Source: JABSOG01 sp041583135 (lineage in GTDB: Bacteria; Pseudomonadota; Gammaproteobacteria; Enterobacterales; Alteromonadaceae). Taken from it: 48,320 nucleotides of DNA. The notes beneath the pieces are model-generated. The model ran no database searches, was not told the DNA's origin, and saw only the letters and a list, made by a program, of their open reading frames with translations. The stretch covers positions 1 through 48,320 of the forward strand of contig JBFHGJ010000040.1 in assembly GCA_041583135.1 (NCBI GenBank). The letters are read 5' to 3'. A program made the position numbers and the translations under genes. Position 1 is the stretch's first letter. Each line of letters opens with the position of its first letter. Positions 1 through 7,941 of the stretch are shown in pieces.

Positions 1-1
1 A

Positions 2-415
2 AGTGACAACAATACCACCAGCTTTAATTTTGGCGGCACCATAGCGCCAATGTGTAAAGTCGCAGGCGCGCAAAACAATACCGCCGCGTTAACCCTGAGC
101 AGCAATACCAGTCAAGATATCGGCACCTTAGAGGTTTGGTGCAATACCGGACGCAACGCGACCACCAAGTACAGCTCTGCCAATAACGGCTATTTGGTCG
201 ATGGTGACAATCGTATTGCCTATACCCTCGATGTGGGTGAACTGGGCCAAAACATCGACCTCGCATCCGACTTTGCCGATACCAATACCCAAGCAGGCCA
301 AGGCAATGACGGCGCAGGTAAAACCCAAACCTTAAAAGTCACGCCCAAAGGCACCGGGCTTGAAAGCGCGGGCAGTTACTCAGATACCATTACGGTTACC
401 GTTGCCTACAATTAA
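2..415 (+). CDS. C-terminal part of a secreted, fimbrial/spore-coat-U-like protein (5' end outside window)
   Basis: The reading frame is open from the first bases of the window to a TAA at 413-415, so the gene starts upstream. The visible 137 residues are rich in Asn, Thr, Gly and Ser, contain two Cys (in APMCKV and VWCNTG), and end in alternating hydrophobic/polar residues (SDTITVTVAYN). That ending resembles the last beta strand of spore-coat-U/CsuA-like or other chaperone-usher pilin-type domains. The pattern suggests an exported beta-sandwich surface protein. The family call rests on this ending and the glycine-rich start only, because the signal peptide is not visible. It ends 16 bases before rlmF on the same strand. 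Confidence 0.5.
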   Translation, partial: SDNNTTSFNFGGTIAPMCKVAGAQNNTAALTLSSNTSQDIGTLEVWCNTGRNATTKYSSANNGYLVDGDNRIAYTLDVGELGQNIDLASDFADTNTQAGQGNDGAGKTQTLKVTPKGTGLESAGSYSDTITVTVAYN

Positions 416-431
416 GGCCCGCAAATACGCC

Positions 432-1334
432 ATGACAAAACCGGCAAAATCTCCTTTGCATCCGCGCAACCCACATCATGGTCGCTATGACTTCACCACC
501 CTGTGCCGCAAAAAACCAGAACTTAAAGCCTACGTTAAAACCAATCCCAAAGGCGATGACACTATAGATTTTGCCGATAGCGATGCGGTGTTAGCGCTCA
601 ACAAAGCGTTATTGGCACAGTTTTATCAGATCCAGTTTTGGCAAATCCCCGCAGGATACCTCTGTCCACCCATTCCAGGCAGAGCCGACTATATTCATTA
701 CCTCGCAGATCTTTTAGCCGAACAAGGCATCGAGCCACATTCAAAGGCCATTAAAGTGCTTGATATCGGCTGCGGTGCCAATTGCATCTACCCAATTGTT
801 GGCAACCGCAGTTATGGCTGGCGCTTTGTCGGCAGCGAAATCGACCCACTGTCGGTCAAAGTGGCTCAAACCATTGTTGCCAGTAACGCCAGCATCAAAA
901 ATGCCATCACCATCAGGCAGCAAAATGATCCCAAAGCGATTTTCGATGGTGCCATCAAAGACGATGAGCCGTTCGATTTGACCTTATGTAATCCGCCTTT
1001 TTATGAGTCGCCAGAGCACGCCAAAGCGCAAAATGACCGCAAGCGCGCCAACCTGGGTCTTAAACAAGCGCAGCGTAACTTTCAAGGCACCCATTCAGAG
1101 CTATGGTGTGAAGGTGGTGAGCTGCGCTTTATCAGCGATATGGCCCATCAAAGTGTACGTTACAAACACCAAGTCAAATGGTTTACTTCTTTAGTCTCAA
1201 ACAAGCAGCACATCAAGCCGTTAAAATCACTGCTCAAGTCATTGGGTGCTCAACAGATTAAAGTTGTTGATATGGCCCAAGGACAAAAAATGTCGCGCTT
1301 TATCGCTTGGCGTTTTTCTCCGCAAATTGTGTAA
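432..1334 (+). CDS. rlmF: 23S rRNA (adenine-1618-N6)-methyltransferase RlmF
   Basis: RlmF methylates N6 of A1618 in 23S rRNA using S-adenosylmethionine. The 300-residue product is close to the E. coli length. It has the family N-terminus (HPRNPHHGRYDF), a SAM-binding motif I (VLDIGCGANCIYP) and the N6-adenine methyltransferase motif IV NPPF at about residues 187-190, followed by YES. An in-frame ATG exists at 360, but its first 24 residues overlap the end of the previous gene in another frame and are unlike RlmF. The ATG at 432, giving MTKPAKSPLHPRNPHHGRYD, matches family starts. It is probably transcribed alone or with the upstream gene; no clear terminator follows. Confidence 0.93.
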   Translation: MTKPAKSPLHPRNPHHGRYDFTTLCRKKPELKAYVKTNPKGDDTIDFADSDAVLALNKALLAQFYQIQFWQIPAGYLCPPIPGRADYIHYLADLLAEQGIEPHSKAIKVLDIGCGANCIYPIVGNRSYGWRFVGSEIDPLSVKVAQTIVASNASIKNAITIRQQNDPKAIFDGAIKDDEPFDLTLCNPPFYESPEHAKAQNDRKRANLGLKQAQRNFQGTHSELWCEGGELRFISDMAHQSVRYKHQVKWFTSLVSNKQHIKPLKSLLKSLGAQQIKVVDMAQGQKMSRFIAWRFSPQIV

Positions 1335-1494
1335 CCTATTGAGCACATCACAGTACACCCCCTCCTCTATCTGTTACCATAAACTTAAATTCAACGGTTT
1401 TAGGCGAGTGCTGGATAAGCCAACAAAAACGTGCTAGAACTTCTAGAAAACAACGAAATAAGGCACAACTTTGACTTACCTGAGATCCCTTAAA

Positions 1495-1908
1495 ATGAGA
1501 GTTTTTGTCATTATTACCTTTACTTTGCTGCTCAGCGCCTGCCAAACGACCATCATCGCGCCCTATGATGCCGATGTCAGAAATCTACTGGTGCGCAGCT
1601 GGGTAAAAGTGGACATGTTTTGGCAAACCATGAGTGAGCAACCTCAAGATGAACGCCGATATGCCAACTACGCCACGCAATATCGCGATATCGAAATCGA
1701 TTTGAAAGTGCTGCTCAAGCTCAACCAAATGCGCGAGCAAAACAGTGAAAGCATTAAACAGTCTGAAAACCTGCTGAGCTTATGGCAAGACGACATTGCT
1801 AAGCACAAACAAAAAGACAGCTTTAAAGACTTTTTGCTCAAACGCCGCCTCGACCAATACCAAAGGGTGTTCGATGCCATGTTAAGTGCAGAGGATGCCA
1901 AAGATTAA
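1495..1908 (+). CDS. small predicted lipoprotein
   Basis: The 137-residue product begins MRVFVIITFTLLLSACQTT, a signal peptide with a lipobox ending LSAC, so a lipid-anchored periplasmic or outer-membrane protein is predicted. The rest is charged and helical (many Lys, Glu, Gln, Arg) with heptad-like stretches and no recognised domain. A TTG at 1471 would add eight residues before the signal peptide; the ATG at 1495 is preferred because the signal then starts at Met. It is followed at 56 bases by a small gene and then by a LysM-GH19 hydrolase. A role linked to cell-wall cutting is inferred from context only; I do not recognise the family. Confidence 0.72.
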   Translation: MRVFVIITFTLLLSACQTTIIAPYDADVRNLLVRSWVKVDMFWQTMSEQPQDERRYANYATQYRDIEIDLKVLLKLNQMREQNSESIKQSENLLSLWQDDIAKHKQKDSFKDFLLKRRLDQYQRVFDAMLSAEDAKD

Positions 1909-1963
1909 AGATAAAGCTTCAAGTATGAAGCAAGTGGAAAGTAATAAACTTAAGGAGATTGAC

Positions 1964-2275
1964 ATGAGTTTTAATATTAACGTCGCCCTAGGCGAAATGG
2001 CCGACGCGATGCAACTGAGCGTCGCCTGTGACGCCGGTGACATTCAACAGTTTGCCCTTAAAGCATTAAATAGGCAAAAAGCAGCCTTTGAAGAGCTGGC
2101 CATCGCCTTGGCCGATGGCGACCTTGACCAGGATGAATTTCAAGATGAAATTGCCCGAGAAATGCTGGTGGTAGAAACCGAGCTTTTGGCTGTCACAGCG
2201 ATGGGTAAAGCCATGGTGCAAAAAGCCATTAACGCGGCCATCAATACTTTAGTGCAGCTGGCATTACCCGTTTAA
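1964..2275 (+). CDS. small all-helical protein of unknown function
   Basis: The 103-residue product starts at the ATG at 1964, which sits at ideal distance behind a strong ribosome-binding site (TAAGGAG at 1951-1957). An in-frame start at 1886 overlaps the previous gene and has no such site. The protein is acidic, with long Ala/Leu/Glu helices (GDLDQDEFQDEIAREML) and a hydrophobic C-terminus (AINTLVQLALPV). There is no signal peptide or clear membrane segment. It lies 29 bases before the LysM-GH19 gene and is probably co-transcribed with it. It could be an accessory or protective partner of that enzyme, but the sequence does not show this. Family unknown to me. Confidence 0.68.
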   Translation: MSFNINVALGEMADAMQLSVACDAGDIQQFALKALNRQKAAFEELAIALADGDLDQDEFQDEIAREMLVVETELLAVTAMGKAMVQKAINAAINTLVQLALPV

Positions 2276-2304
2276 CTAACATTAACCATAAACAAGGATG
2301 AAAA

Positions 2305-3120
2305 ATGACAACATACACCATTAAAAGCGGCGATACGCTGGGTAAAATCGCCAGACAATTTTACAATGACGCCAGCAAGTACATGCTCATTGCCAAGGCC
2401 AACAACATCGTTGATGTCAATAAGATAAGCGTTGGCATGACGTTGGAGATACCAGAACTTGCGCCGCAACCAACAGCCGAGGTTACGCCTACAAGCCTAT
2501 CTTTAACAGCTACAGAGCTAAAAGCGATCATGCCACGGGCCAGCGACGAGGCGATTGATAAGTATTTAAGCGGCATTAACCAAGCGCTACAAACCTACGC
2601 CATCGACACCCCATTAAGAGCCTGTCATTTTCTCGCGCAAATAGCCCATGAAAGCGGTGAGCTAAGATATAACGAAGAAAACCTCAACTACAGCGCCAAA
2701 GCGTTACAAGCGGTGTTTGGTAAATACTTCCCGACTCAAGCTGCTGCCGATGCCTGCGCGCGAAAACCAGAGGCCATCGCCAATATTGTCTACGCCGACA
2801 GAATGGGCAATGGCGACCCACAAAGTGATGACGGCTGGCGCTATCGTGGTCGTGGATTGTTTCAGCTGACGGGTAAAGACAACTATCAACGCTATAGCGA
2901 CTACTGCCAAAGCGATGTTGTCAGCCAACCTGATGAAGTCGCTCACAACCCAGTGCATTGTGTTGGCGTTGCCGGTTGGTATTGGCAAAGCCACAACCTA
3001 AACGCCCTAGCTGATAACGATGACATTAAAGCCATCACCCGTAAGATCAACGGTGGCCTCAACGGTCTTGATGATCGTGAAGCCAAGCTGGCACAAGCCA
3101 AAGCAGTACTAATGGGTTAA
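2305..3120 (+). CDS. LysM domain-GH19 peptidoglycan hydrolase/chitinase-like protein
   Basis: Residues 2-48 form a LysM glycan-binding domain (YTIKSGDTLGKIARQFYND). Residues about 70-271 form a glycoside hydrolase 19 domain of the bacterial/phage lysozyme type. It carries the catalytic HESG at residues 115-118, a second acidic cluster RYNEENLNYS, and the conserved GRGLFQLTGKDNY. Such enzymes cleave the sugar backbone of peptidoglycan or chitin. No signal peptide is visible, so export would need phage-type lysis, a secretion system or lysis of the cell. A good Shine-Dalgarno (AAGGATG) precedes the ATG. With the two small upstream genes it forms a cassette resembling phage lysis genes or a secreted toxin module. 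Confidence 0.87.
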   Translation: MTTYTIKSGDTLGKIARQFYNDASKYMLIAKANNIVDVNKISVGMTLEIPELAPQPTAEVTPTSLSLTATELKAIMPRASDEAIDKYLSGINQALQTYAIDTPLRACHFLAQIAHESGELRYNEENLNYSAKALQAVFGKYFPTQAAADACARKPEAIANIVYADRMGNGDPQSDDGWRYRGRGLFQLTGKDNYQRYSDYCQSDVVSQPDEVAHNPVHCVGVAGWYWQSHNLNALADNDDIKAITRKINGGLNGLDDREAKLAQAKAVLMG

Positions 3121-3125
3121 AGACC

Positions 3126-3156
3126 GCCCGCGCAGCTTAGCTTAGGTTGCGCGGGC
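3126..3156. terminator. strong GC-rich hairpin, likely convergent terminator
   Basis: A 9-bp perfect inverted repeat (GCCCGCGCA / TGCGCGGGC) with a 13-base loop lies six bases after the LysM-GH19 stop and before the end of the convergent small membrane-protein gene. There is no good T-run on either side, so it may work with Rho or simply as a 3'-end stabiliser. Confidence 0.55.
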
Positions 3157-3179
3157 ATCGAGTTAAGGGTAGTTAACCT

Positions 3180-3401
3180 CTAAAACAGGCTCATATACAG
3201 GTCGTATAAATACCAATTACTAAGCGCTGCGACTGCGGCCAACACGGTGTAGGCAACAACCGTTTTGAGCTTAGTGTCTTTTTCCTCGGTTACCGCTTGC
3301 TCAACAGGCTTTTCAACTCTTGGCAGTGACACCACTTTGGCCATTTTAACCGGTGCTGGTTTGAGCGATTTGTGCTCGACATCTAATAAAGCATTCATCA
3401 T
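3180..3401 (-). CDS. small single-pass membrane protein, last gene of the T_hemolysin operon
   Basis: The 73-residue product has a polar, Lys/Val/Pro-rich N-terminal half (KSLKPAPVKMAKVVSLPRVE) and one C-terminal hydrophobic segment (TVVAYTVLAAVAALSNWYLY) close to the end, so it looks like a tail-anchored inner-membrane protein. A textbook Shine-Dalgarno (AGGAGG) stands just before two adjacent ATG codons. It begins 12 bases after the TPR gene and is probably the last member of the six-gene minus-strand operon. Family not recognised. A role as anchor or partner for the enzymes of the operon is only a guess. Confidence 0.72.
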   Translation of the reverse strand: MMNALLDVEHKSLKPAPVKMAKVVSLPRVEKPVEQAVTEEKDTKLKTVVAYTVLAAVAALSNWYLYDLYMSLF

Positions 3402-3413
3402 TGTGCCTCCTAA

Positions 3414-4115
3414 TTAGTGACGTCTTCTGCTGCGTTTGGCTAAACGTTTATCTACCTTTTGCAGCATTTCATCAATTTGTTGCTGACGTTGTTCATAGGC
3501 AACCGGGCGGTCCTTCCACTGCTCTGCCGGAACATTTTTAGCCAGCAGCAAATGGGTTTTGGCTTCATCGTATTTGCCTTCGTCGTAAAGAAACTCGCCA
3601 TAGAAATAATTTGACTCTCTGGCATCAGGGTTGATGGCCATTGACTTTTTAAACAGTTCTTCGGCTTTGCTGTCACTACCGAACGCCACCGGCCAACCTG
3701 GTACTTTGTGATATAACAGGCCAAGGCTGGCGTAAGTTGTGCCATTAAGCACATTGGCATCAAGCTCAAGGGCTTTTTCAAAATCTTTTCTTGCCGCCTT
3801 GACCAAAGACAGCGCACTTAGGCCACCTTCGGCGCCAGCAAAGCTCGATTTGATAATGCCACTCCATGCCCACAACTCGGCAGATTTAGGATGAGCACTC
3901 AGGGCTTGTTCACTATCGCTCATCAATTGTTTAAAAGCGGCACTTTGCTCATCGTCTTTAAGCTGGTAATTGGCTTTGGCCCACGCTTTTTGCTGCGCTT
4001 TGATCAGCTGGGCAATTTCAGGGGTATCAACACTAACGGAGGCTTGAGCGGTTAAACTGAGCACGCCGAGCGCCAACGTCATAACAAACGAACGGGTCAA
4101 TTGGATAATTTTCAT
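3414..4115 (-). CDS. periplasmic TPR-repeat protein
   Basis: The 233-residue product starts with a cleavable signal peptide (hydrophobic VMTLALGVLSLTAQA, cut near AQA-SV). It continues with helical tetratricopeptide-like repeats, seen in phrases such as AELWAWSGIIKSSF, TYASLGLLYHKVP and ESNYFYGEFLYDEGKYDEA. The C-terminus is very basic (KRLAKRSRRRH). TPR proteins act as protein-protein scaffolds. The start codon overlaps the stop of the SDR gene by four bases (ATGA), indicating translational coupling. In similar clusters of Shewanella and Vibrio relatives, as I recall them, a TPR protein accompanies the T_hemolysin/AMP-ligase genes. No catalytic function is suggested. Confidence 0.82.
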   Translation of the reverse strand: MKIIQLTRSFVMTLALGVLSLTAQASVSVDTPEIAQLIKAQQKAWAKANYQLKDDEQSAAFKQLMSDSEQALSAHPKSAELWAWSGIIKSSFAGAEGGLSALSLVKAARKDFEKALELDANVLNGTTYASLGLLYHKVPGWPVAFGSDSKAEELFKKSMAINPDARESNYFYGEFLYDEGKYDEAKTHLLLAKNVPAEQWKDRPVAYEQRQQQIDEMLQKVDKRLAKRSRRRH

Positions 4116-4915
4116 CGGTATTGCTCCTGTGAATGAGGGTTTTGCACAAACTGGCGAATGGCTTTGAGCTTTTTGAACATCGCTTTATCCACCAATTGCG
4201 GCACCACTGAGTTGAGCTTGGCAAAAAACTGTTCAGGCCAGCCGATACCACCACGTTTAGTGCCTTTTTCAATCTGCGCCACCAAGGCTTTGGCAACCGC
4301 TTCAGGCGAGTCAACCGCATTGCCTAGCGCTTTATTCATGGCATTGACTTCGGTCGAATTCATATCGGTTTGGGTCGCCCTTGGGGCGAAATACAACACT
4401 CTATCGTTACTGCCTGCCAGTTCGCGGCCTAACGCCTCGGTAAACCCGCGTAGCGCAAACTTGCTGGTGCAGTAACTGGTGTAAAATGGAAAACCAATGG
4501 CGCCTAAAGCAGAGCCGACATTAACCACCACTTTGGCCGTATCACCGCCGACATTTAAAAAGCCCTGAGTCAGCAGCACCGGTGCCATCAAATTCAGCTC
4601 CATCGATGCGCGAAACGCTTGTTCGTCGATACTTTCAAACGCAGCAAACTGACTGACCCCGGCATTGTTAATAAGCACGCTGGCACCTAATTCGGCCGCT
4701 TTGTTGAGCACGTTTGCACGGCCCTGCTCCGAGGTAATGTCTGCTGCCACATAACGATGATTTGCACCAAGGCTTTGGCATAACTGTGCCAGTTGTTGCT
4801 CGTTCCTGCTCACCAGCAACAACTTAGCCCCTCTGGCGCCAAGCAACTTTGCTACGGCCTGACCGATGCCACCTGTGGCACCGGTTAAGACGACTGTGGT
4901 ATCTACAAAGTTCAT
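4112..4915 (-). CDS. short-chain dehydrogenase/reductase (SDR)
   Basis: The 267-residue NAD(P)-dependent oxidoreductase has the Rossmann motif TGATGGIG at residues 11-18, NNAG at 83-86, catalytic Ser135 and Y-x3-K (Tyr148, Lys152 in YCTSK). The Arg in LLLVSRNEQ after strand 2 suggests a preference for NADP. SDR enzymes reduce or oxidise ketones and alcohols. It overlaps the TPR gene by four bases and starts eight bases after the diiron-type enzyme gene. Within this operon it most likely acts on the product of the ligase and oxygenase steps. The precise substrate cannot be read from the sequence. Confidence 0.9.
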   Translation of the reverse strand: MNFVDTTVVLTGATGGIGQAVAKLLGARGAKLLLVSRNEQQLAQLCQSLGANHRYVAADITSEQGRANVLNKAAELGASVLINNAGVSQFAAFESIDEQAFRASMELNLMAPVLLTQGFLNVGGDTAKVVVNVGSALGAIGFPFYTSYCTSKFALRGFTEALGRELAGSNDRVLYFAPRATQTDMNSTEVNAMNKALGNAVDSPEAVAKALVAQIEKGTKRGGIGWPEQFFAKLNSVVPQLVDKAMFKKLKAIRQFVQNPHSQEQYR

Positions 4916-4923
4916 AATCGCTC

Positions 4924-5595
4924 CTACGCTGCCATCGGCACGCCATGGCTTACTTCTAAGTTACGTAGAATGTCGCCGTATAATCGATAAAACACTTTAG
5001 CGCTGTCGATGATGCATTGTTGATCTTTAGGGTCGTCAATGCGGTTCATCAACGTTTCAAAGAACGCCACATGTTCGATATCCAGCGCACCGTGAGAAAT
5101 TAGATAGCTAAAGGCGTTTTGGGGTAAACGTAAGGTATCACCAACCGTACCGGCCACTTTATCCGCCATTGCAATGCTGGTGCCTTCAAGCACATGCACA
5201 AGGCCAAAAAAGCTCAGCGGATTTTTGCGGGCAATGCCGTCATAGGCGTAAGCCACCATCAGGTCGGTTTGCAGGCTTGGCTTGCCATGGCGAACGATCT
5301 CTTTGTCATAACCACAAGCGGCGATGTCGTTTAAGATCCACTCATGGTGGCCAATTTCTTCCTCAATGTATTCGGCAACCGCTTCGCGAATAAACTCTTG
5401 GTCGTCTGTTAAGCGCGCCCCCATGCTCATCAACAATGGCACGGTATGCTTAACATGATGAAAAGCCTGTTGTAAAAATGCGACGTAATCGTCTAAGCAG
5501 ATATCGCCTTTAAAACAGCGAGTAATGATTGGGGATGACAATAACTGCTGACGTTCTGCTTCTGTCTGTTGTTGCAACTGTTCAAAAAAAGTCAT
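4924..5595 (-). CDS. haem-oxygenase-like diiron oxygenase/oxidase (iron-containing redox enzyme family)
   Basis: The 223-residue protein has the all-helical TenA/haem-oxygenase-like fold pattern. Its candidate metal ligands are Glu80-x2-His83 (in EEEIGHHEW), Glu137 (HVLEGTS) and a His168-x3-Asp172-x2-His175 motif (HGALDIEH). That spacing matches the metal-binding set known from UndA, BesC, SznF and CADD-type HDO enzymes, which use iron and oxygen on fatty acids, amino acids or similar substrates. A pure TenA thiaminase is less likely because a metal set is present and no thiamine genes are nearby. It sits between the AMP ligase and the SDR. A fatty-acyl or acid substrate activated by the ligase is plausible but is inference. 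Confidence 0.8.
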   Translation of the reverse strand: MTFFEQLQQQTEAERQQLLSSPIITRCFKGDICLDDYVAFLQQAFHHVKHTVPLLMSMGARLTDDQEFIREAVAEYIEEEIGHHEWILNDIAACGYDKEIVRHGKPSLQTDLMVAYAYDGIARKNPLSFFGLVHVLEGTSIAMADKVAGTVGDTLRLPQNAFSYLISHGALDIEHVAFFETLMNRIDDPKDQQCIIDSAKVFYRLYGDILRNLEVSHGVPMAA

Positions 5596-5606
5596 CTTCG
5601 TAACTC

Positions 5607-7058
5607 CTAATAAAGACTGTCGATATTCGACTGCAAAAATTGTTTTAGCGCGGCCCTGCGTGGGCGGCCATTGGCGGTCATTAGTCCGGATACTGGGGTA
5701 ACCGCTTGGGGTAAAATGAAAAATCGTTTGATTTGGGCATAATCGGGTAAGTTTTGATTACTGCTGGCGATGGCCGTTTCAAGCTGCTCGGCAAACTCAG
5801 CTTTGCTTGGCAACACCGCGGCGACACAGTATGGCTGTTCTTCGCCAAACACAAAGGCTTGGGCAATAAGCGGCGAGCTTAACAGCTCAGACTCCACCCA
5901 CTCGGGGTTGATGTTGCGACCAAAGCTGGAGATCAATAAGTTACTCTTACGGCCTAAAATATTGAGGTAGCCGTCGTTTATCTCGCCAAAGTCGCCGGTG
6001 GCAATTTTGTCTTGATGCCAGCTTTGCGGCTGATTGGCATAACCTAAAAAAGTAGCGCCCTGAACCATCACTTCGTCATCTTCAATGCTCACTTTGACAT
6101 GTGGCAGGATTTTACCGCAACTACCCTCAAGGTTACCGTTCGGGCTATTAAGACTAACCACAGAGCCACACTCAGATAAACCATAGCCTTGATAGACAGG
6201 CAGGTTCACTGCTTTGGCTCTGGCCAGCAATCCGCTTGATACTCTCGCGCCACCAACAGCGATAAACGCAAGTGAATCAGGCACCGGCCAGCCACTCTCG
6301 GCGGCGACAATTAAACCTCGTAACAGCTCAGGCGTAGTAATTAAACTGCCCGGTTGCACCAAACTCACCTTTTCAACCAAGCAGCGAAAATCAATGCTTG
6401 AGCTGCCTTTAAAACCAAGGCTGGCAAGGCCGGGAATAACCACAGTCGCACCATGTAACAAGGCGGAATAAACACCTGCAACGTTTTCCAGCAAAGTGGC
6501 AAAAGGCAAAATGCAAAGATGGCGCTCGATGGGCAAGTCGATTACAGATTTAATCGACTCAGCCACCTGCCATTGATGGTTTTTGCTCAGGCAAACCCCT
6601 TTAGGGTCGCCAGTAGAGCCAGAGGTAAAAGTGATTTTGGCGGTGTGTGGGGGTAATTGAGCGCGGTGGCTGCTACTTAGTGCAAACAGTTCATAGCAGC
6701 CCAATTCGCCAACGTTTGTTCCAGCAAATGCACTGGCAAAGCCCTGCTCAATTAGTAGAAGATCAGCTCCGGCCGATTCAAGGCTATGCTGAATTTGCGC
6801 AGGGGTAAAATAACCCGGCAACGGTAAAAAAGTGATGTCCAATACCTGACAGGCAATGTCAGTGAAAACCCACTCACAGCGGTTATCGCCGATAAGCGCA
6901 ACTACCTTTGGATTGTAGGCTTTTAATACCTCAAGGTATTCGCCAAGCGCTCGTTGAAAATCGGCAAAGTTAAGGGAGCCATGGTCACACACCAACATCG
7001 ACTTTTGTGGTGTATTCGACCAAATGCGCTCAAGGGTAGTTAAAATATCAAAGCTCAT
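5607..7058 (-). CDS. AMP-forming acyl ligase (ANL superfamily), divergent C-terminus
   Basis: The 483-residue protein carries the ANL P-loop (FTSGSTGDPKGVCLS), the A5 motif YGLSECG, and the A7-type motif TGDFGEI with its ribose-binding Asp. These enzymes adenylate a carboxylic acid and pass it to CoA, a carrier or an amine. The C-terminal lid is short. Where the A10 lysine normally stands (PxxxxGKxxR) this protein reads TANGRPRR near residues 461-468, with Arg but no Lys. Adenylation or thioesterification may therefore be altered. The start overlaps the T_hemolysin stop by four bases. It is the likely activating enzyme of the operon, with a fatty or aromatic acid substrate. Confidence 0.85.
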   Translation of the reverse strand: MSFDILTTLERIWSNTPQKSMLVCDHGSLNFADFQRALGEYLEVLKAYNPKVVALIGDNRCEWVFTDIACQVLDITFLPLPGYFTPAQIQHSLESAGADLLLIEQGFASAFAGTNVGELGCYELFALSSSHRAQLPPHTAKITFTSGSTGDPKGVCLSKNHQWQVAESIKSVIDLPIERHLCILPFATLLENVAGVYSALLHGATVVIPGLASLGFKGSSSIDFRCLVEKVSLVQPGSLITTPELLRGLIVAAESGWPVPDSLAFIAVGGARVSSGLLARAKAVNLPVYQGYGLSECGSVVSLNSPNGNLEGSCGKILPHVKVSIEDDEVMVQGATFLGYANQPQSWHQDKIATGDFGEINDGYLNILGRKSNLLISSFGRNINPEWVESELLSSPLIAQAFVFGEEQPYCVAAVLPSKAEFAEQLETAIASSNQNLPDYAQIKRFFILPQAVTPVSGLMTANGRPRRAALKQFLQSNIDSLY

Positions 7059-7768
7059 AGTGACAATTCCTTTTTAAGCTTGGCGGCCAGCGCCTTAACC
7101 TGAGGCGCAATTTGCGGATAAATGGCAGCGACAATCGGCATTGAGTTAAGATGCGCCAGCGCGTCATACACATTGCCAAAGCAAACGGCTGGCCCCTGCT
7201 GATAATAAAGCCCCCAATCGGTCTCGCCATTGGCTACGGCTTGCTCACTGGCCTGACACAACTCAATCGGCATCAAACCCAATTTTGACAACAGCTGTTT
7301 AACCTGAGTGGTTGCGGTAAAGCAGGCCCACTCAATACCGGCCTCAGCCAAAGCAAAAGTTAAGGTAATAAACAGCTCACGGCTGATACCAGAGCGCACC
7401 GCCACCAAGTTACCCAGCTCAACCAAATTATTACGCTCGATATTGACGCCATGCTTGGTGGCAATCTCTTGCTCAATAGGTTGGCTTAGGTAGTTTTCTA
7501 AAAACAGAGGGTGTTGGGCTGCGCCACGTAGGCCAATAACGCAATCGATGTCGTCGGCATGACTTACGCCTGCTTCGGCTTGGCTGTGAGCACATAATAA
7601 GAGGGGGGCAAATTCATTGATGTCGGCACCATAGGCTTTACGGAAAATACGCTTAACCGCCTGCTGCGCCATATCACGACCCAAACTTTGCGGGTTATGT
7701 AAACTAAAACGCTGTGTGGGCAATACTGAAACCAGTCTACGACTTTGTGCTGATTGATTGAGTTCCAT
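7055..7768 (-). CDS. T_hemolysin family protein (thermostable-hemolysin/delta-VPH-like)
   Basis: The 237-residue protein matches the family named after Vibrio thermostable (delta-VPH) hemolysin: an N-terminal AQQAVKRIFRKAYGADINEF, then the conserved LFLENYLSQPIEQ and VELGNLVAVRSGISRELF. The second block resembles acyl-homoserine-lactone synthase/GNAT-type folds. As I recall, the family is grouped with acetyltransferases, so an acyl transfer role is at least as likely as direct lysis. No signal peptide is seen. It is the first gene of a six-gene minus-strand operon with a good Shine-Dalgarno (AGGTG). The neighbours suggest it acts in biosynthesis, with hemolysis a possible side effect of a product. 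Confidence 0.85.
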   Translation of the reverse strand: MELNQSAQSRRLVSVLPTQRFSLHNPQSLGRDMAQQAVKRIFRKAYGADINEFAPLLLCAHSQAEAGVSHADDIDCVIGLRGAAQHPLFLENYLSQPIEQEIATKHGVNIERNNLVELGNLVAVRSGISRELFITLTFALAEAGIEWACFTATTQVKQLLSKLGLMPIELCQASEQAVANGETDWGLYYQQGPAVCFGNVYDALAHLNSMPIVAAIYPQIAPQVKALAAKLKKELSL

Positions 7769-7869
7769 TTGCTATCACCTATGGTTTACCACTTCGATGA
7801 TGACAAATTACCATGCCTTTCTTAGGGGAATCTTAAGCTAACTTAATTTTCAGCGCCGCGATAAATAAT

Positions 7870-7941
7870 GGCGATTGTCGCCTCCTCGACGCAGAGCAAT
7901 CTCTGGAATGAGATTTTCGAGGGTAAACCCTCACGCGACAA
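7870..7941. other. structured intergenic segment with nested and alternative hairpins
   Basis: The 270-base gap between the divergent T_hemolysin and ROCO genes (7769-8038) holds a dense set of inverted repeats. These are GGCGA-TTG-TCGCC (7870-7882); CCTCGA (7884-7889) pairing with TCGAGG (7917-7922); CAGAG-CAAT-CTCTG (7892-7905), in competition with AATCTC/GAGATT (7898-7903 with 7910-7915); GAGGGT-AA-ACCCTC (7919-7932); and TTGTCGC (7875-7881) pairing with GCGACAA (7935-7941). Promoters for both sides must lie in this gap, but I see no consensus pair I would defend. It may be a structured leader RNA, a terminator-like element or an operator set. Confidence 0.45.

Noticed and set aside
741..923. 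Antisense frames inside rlmF and many similar ones in gyrA, rpsA, cysI and cysD
   Set aside because: They are shadows of strongly coding genes, lack ribosome sites and have no recognisable domains.
7884..7941. tRNA-like appearance of the hairpins before the ROCO gene
   Set aside because: No TTCRA T-loop, no CCA end and no cloverleaf with a proper anticodon arm; the arms do not fit a tRNA.
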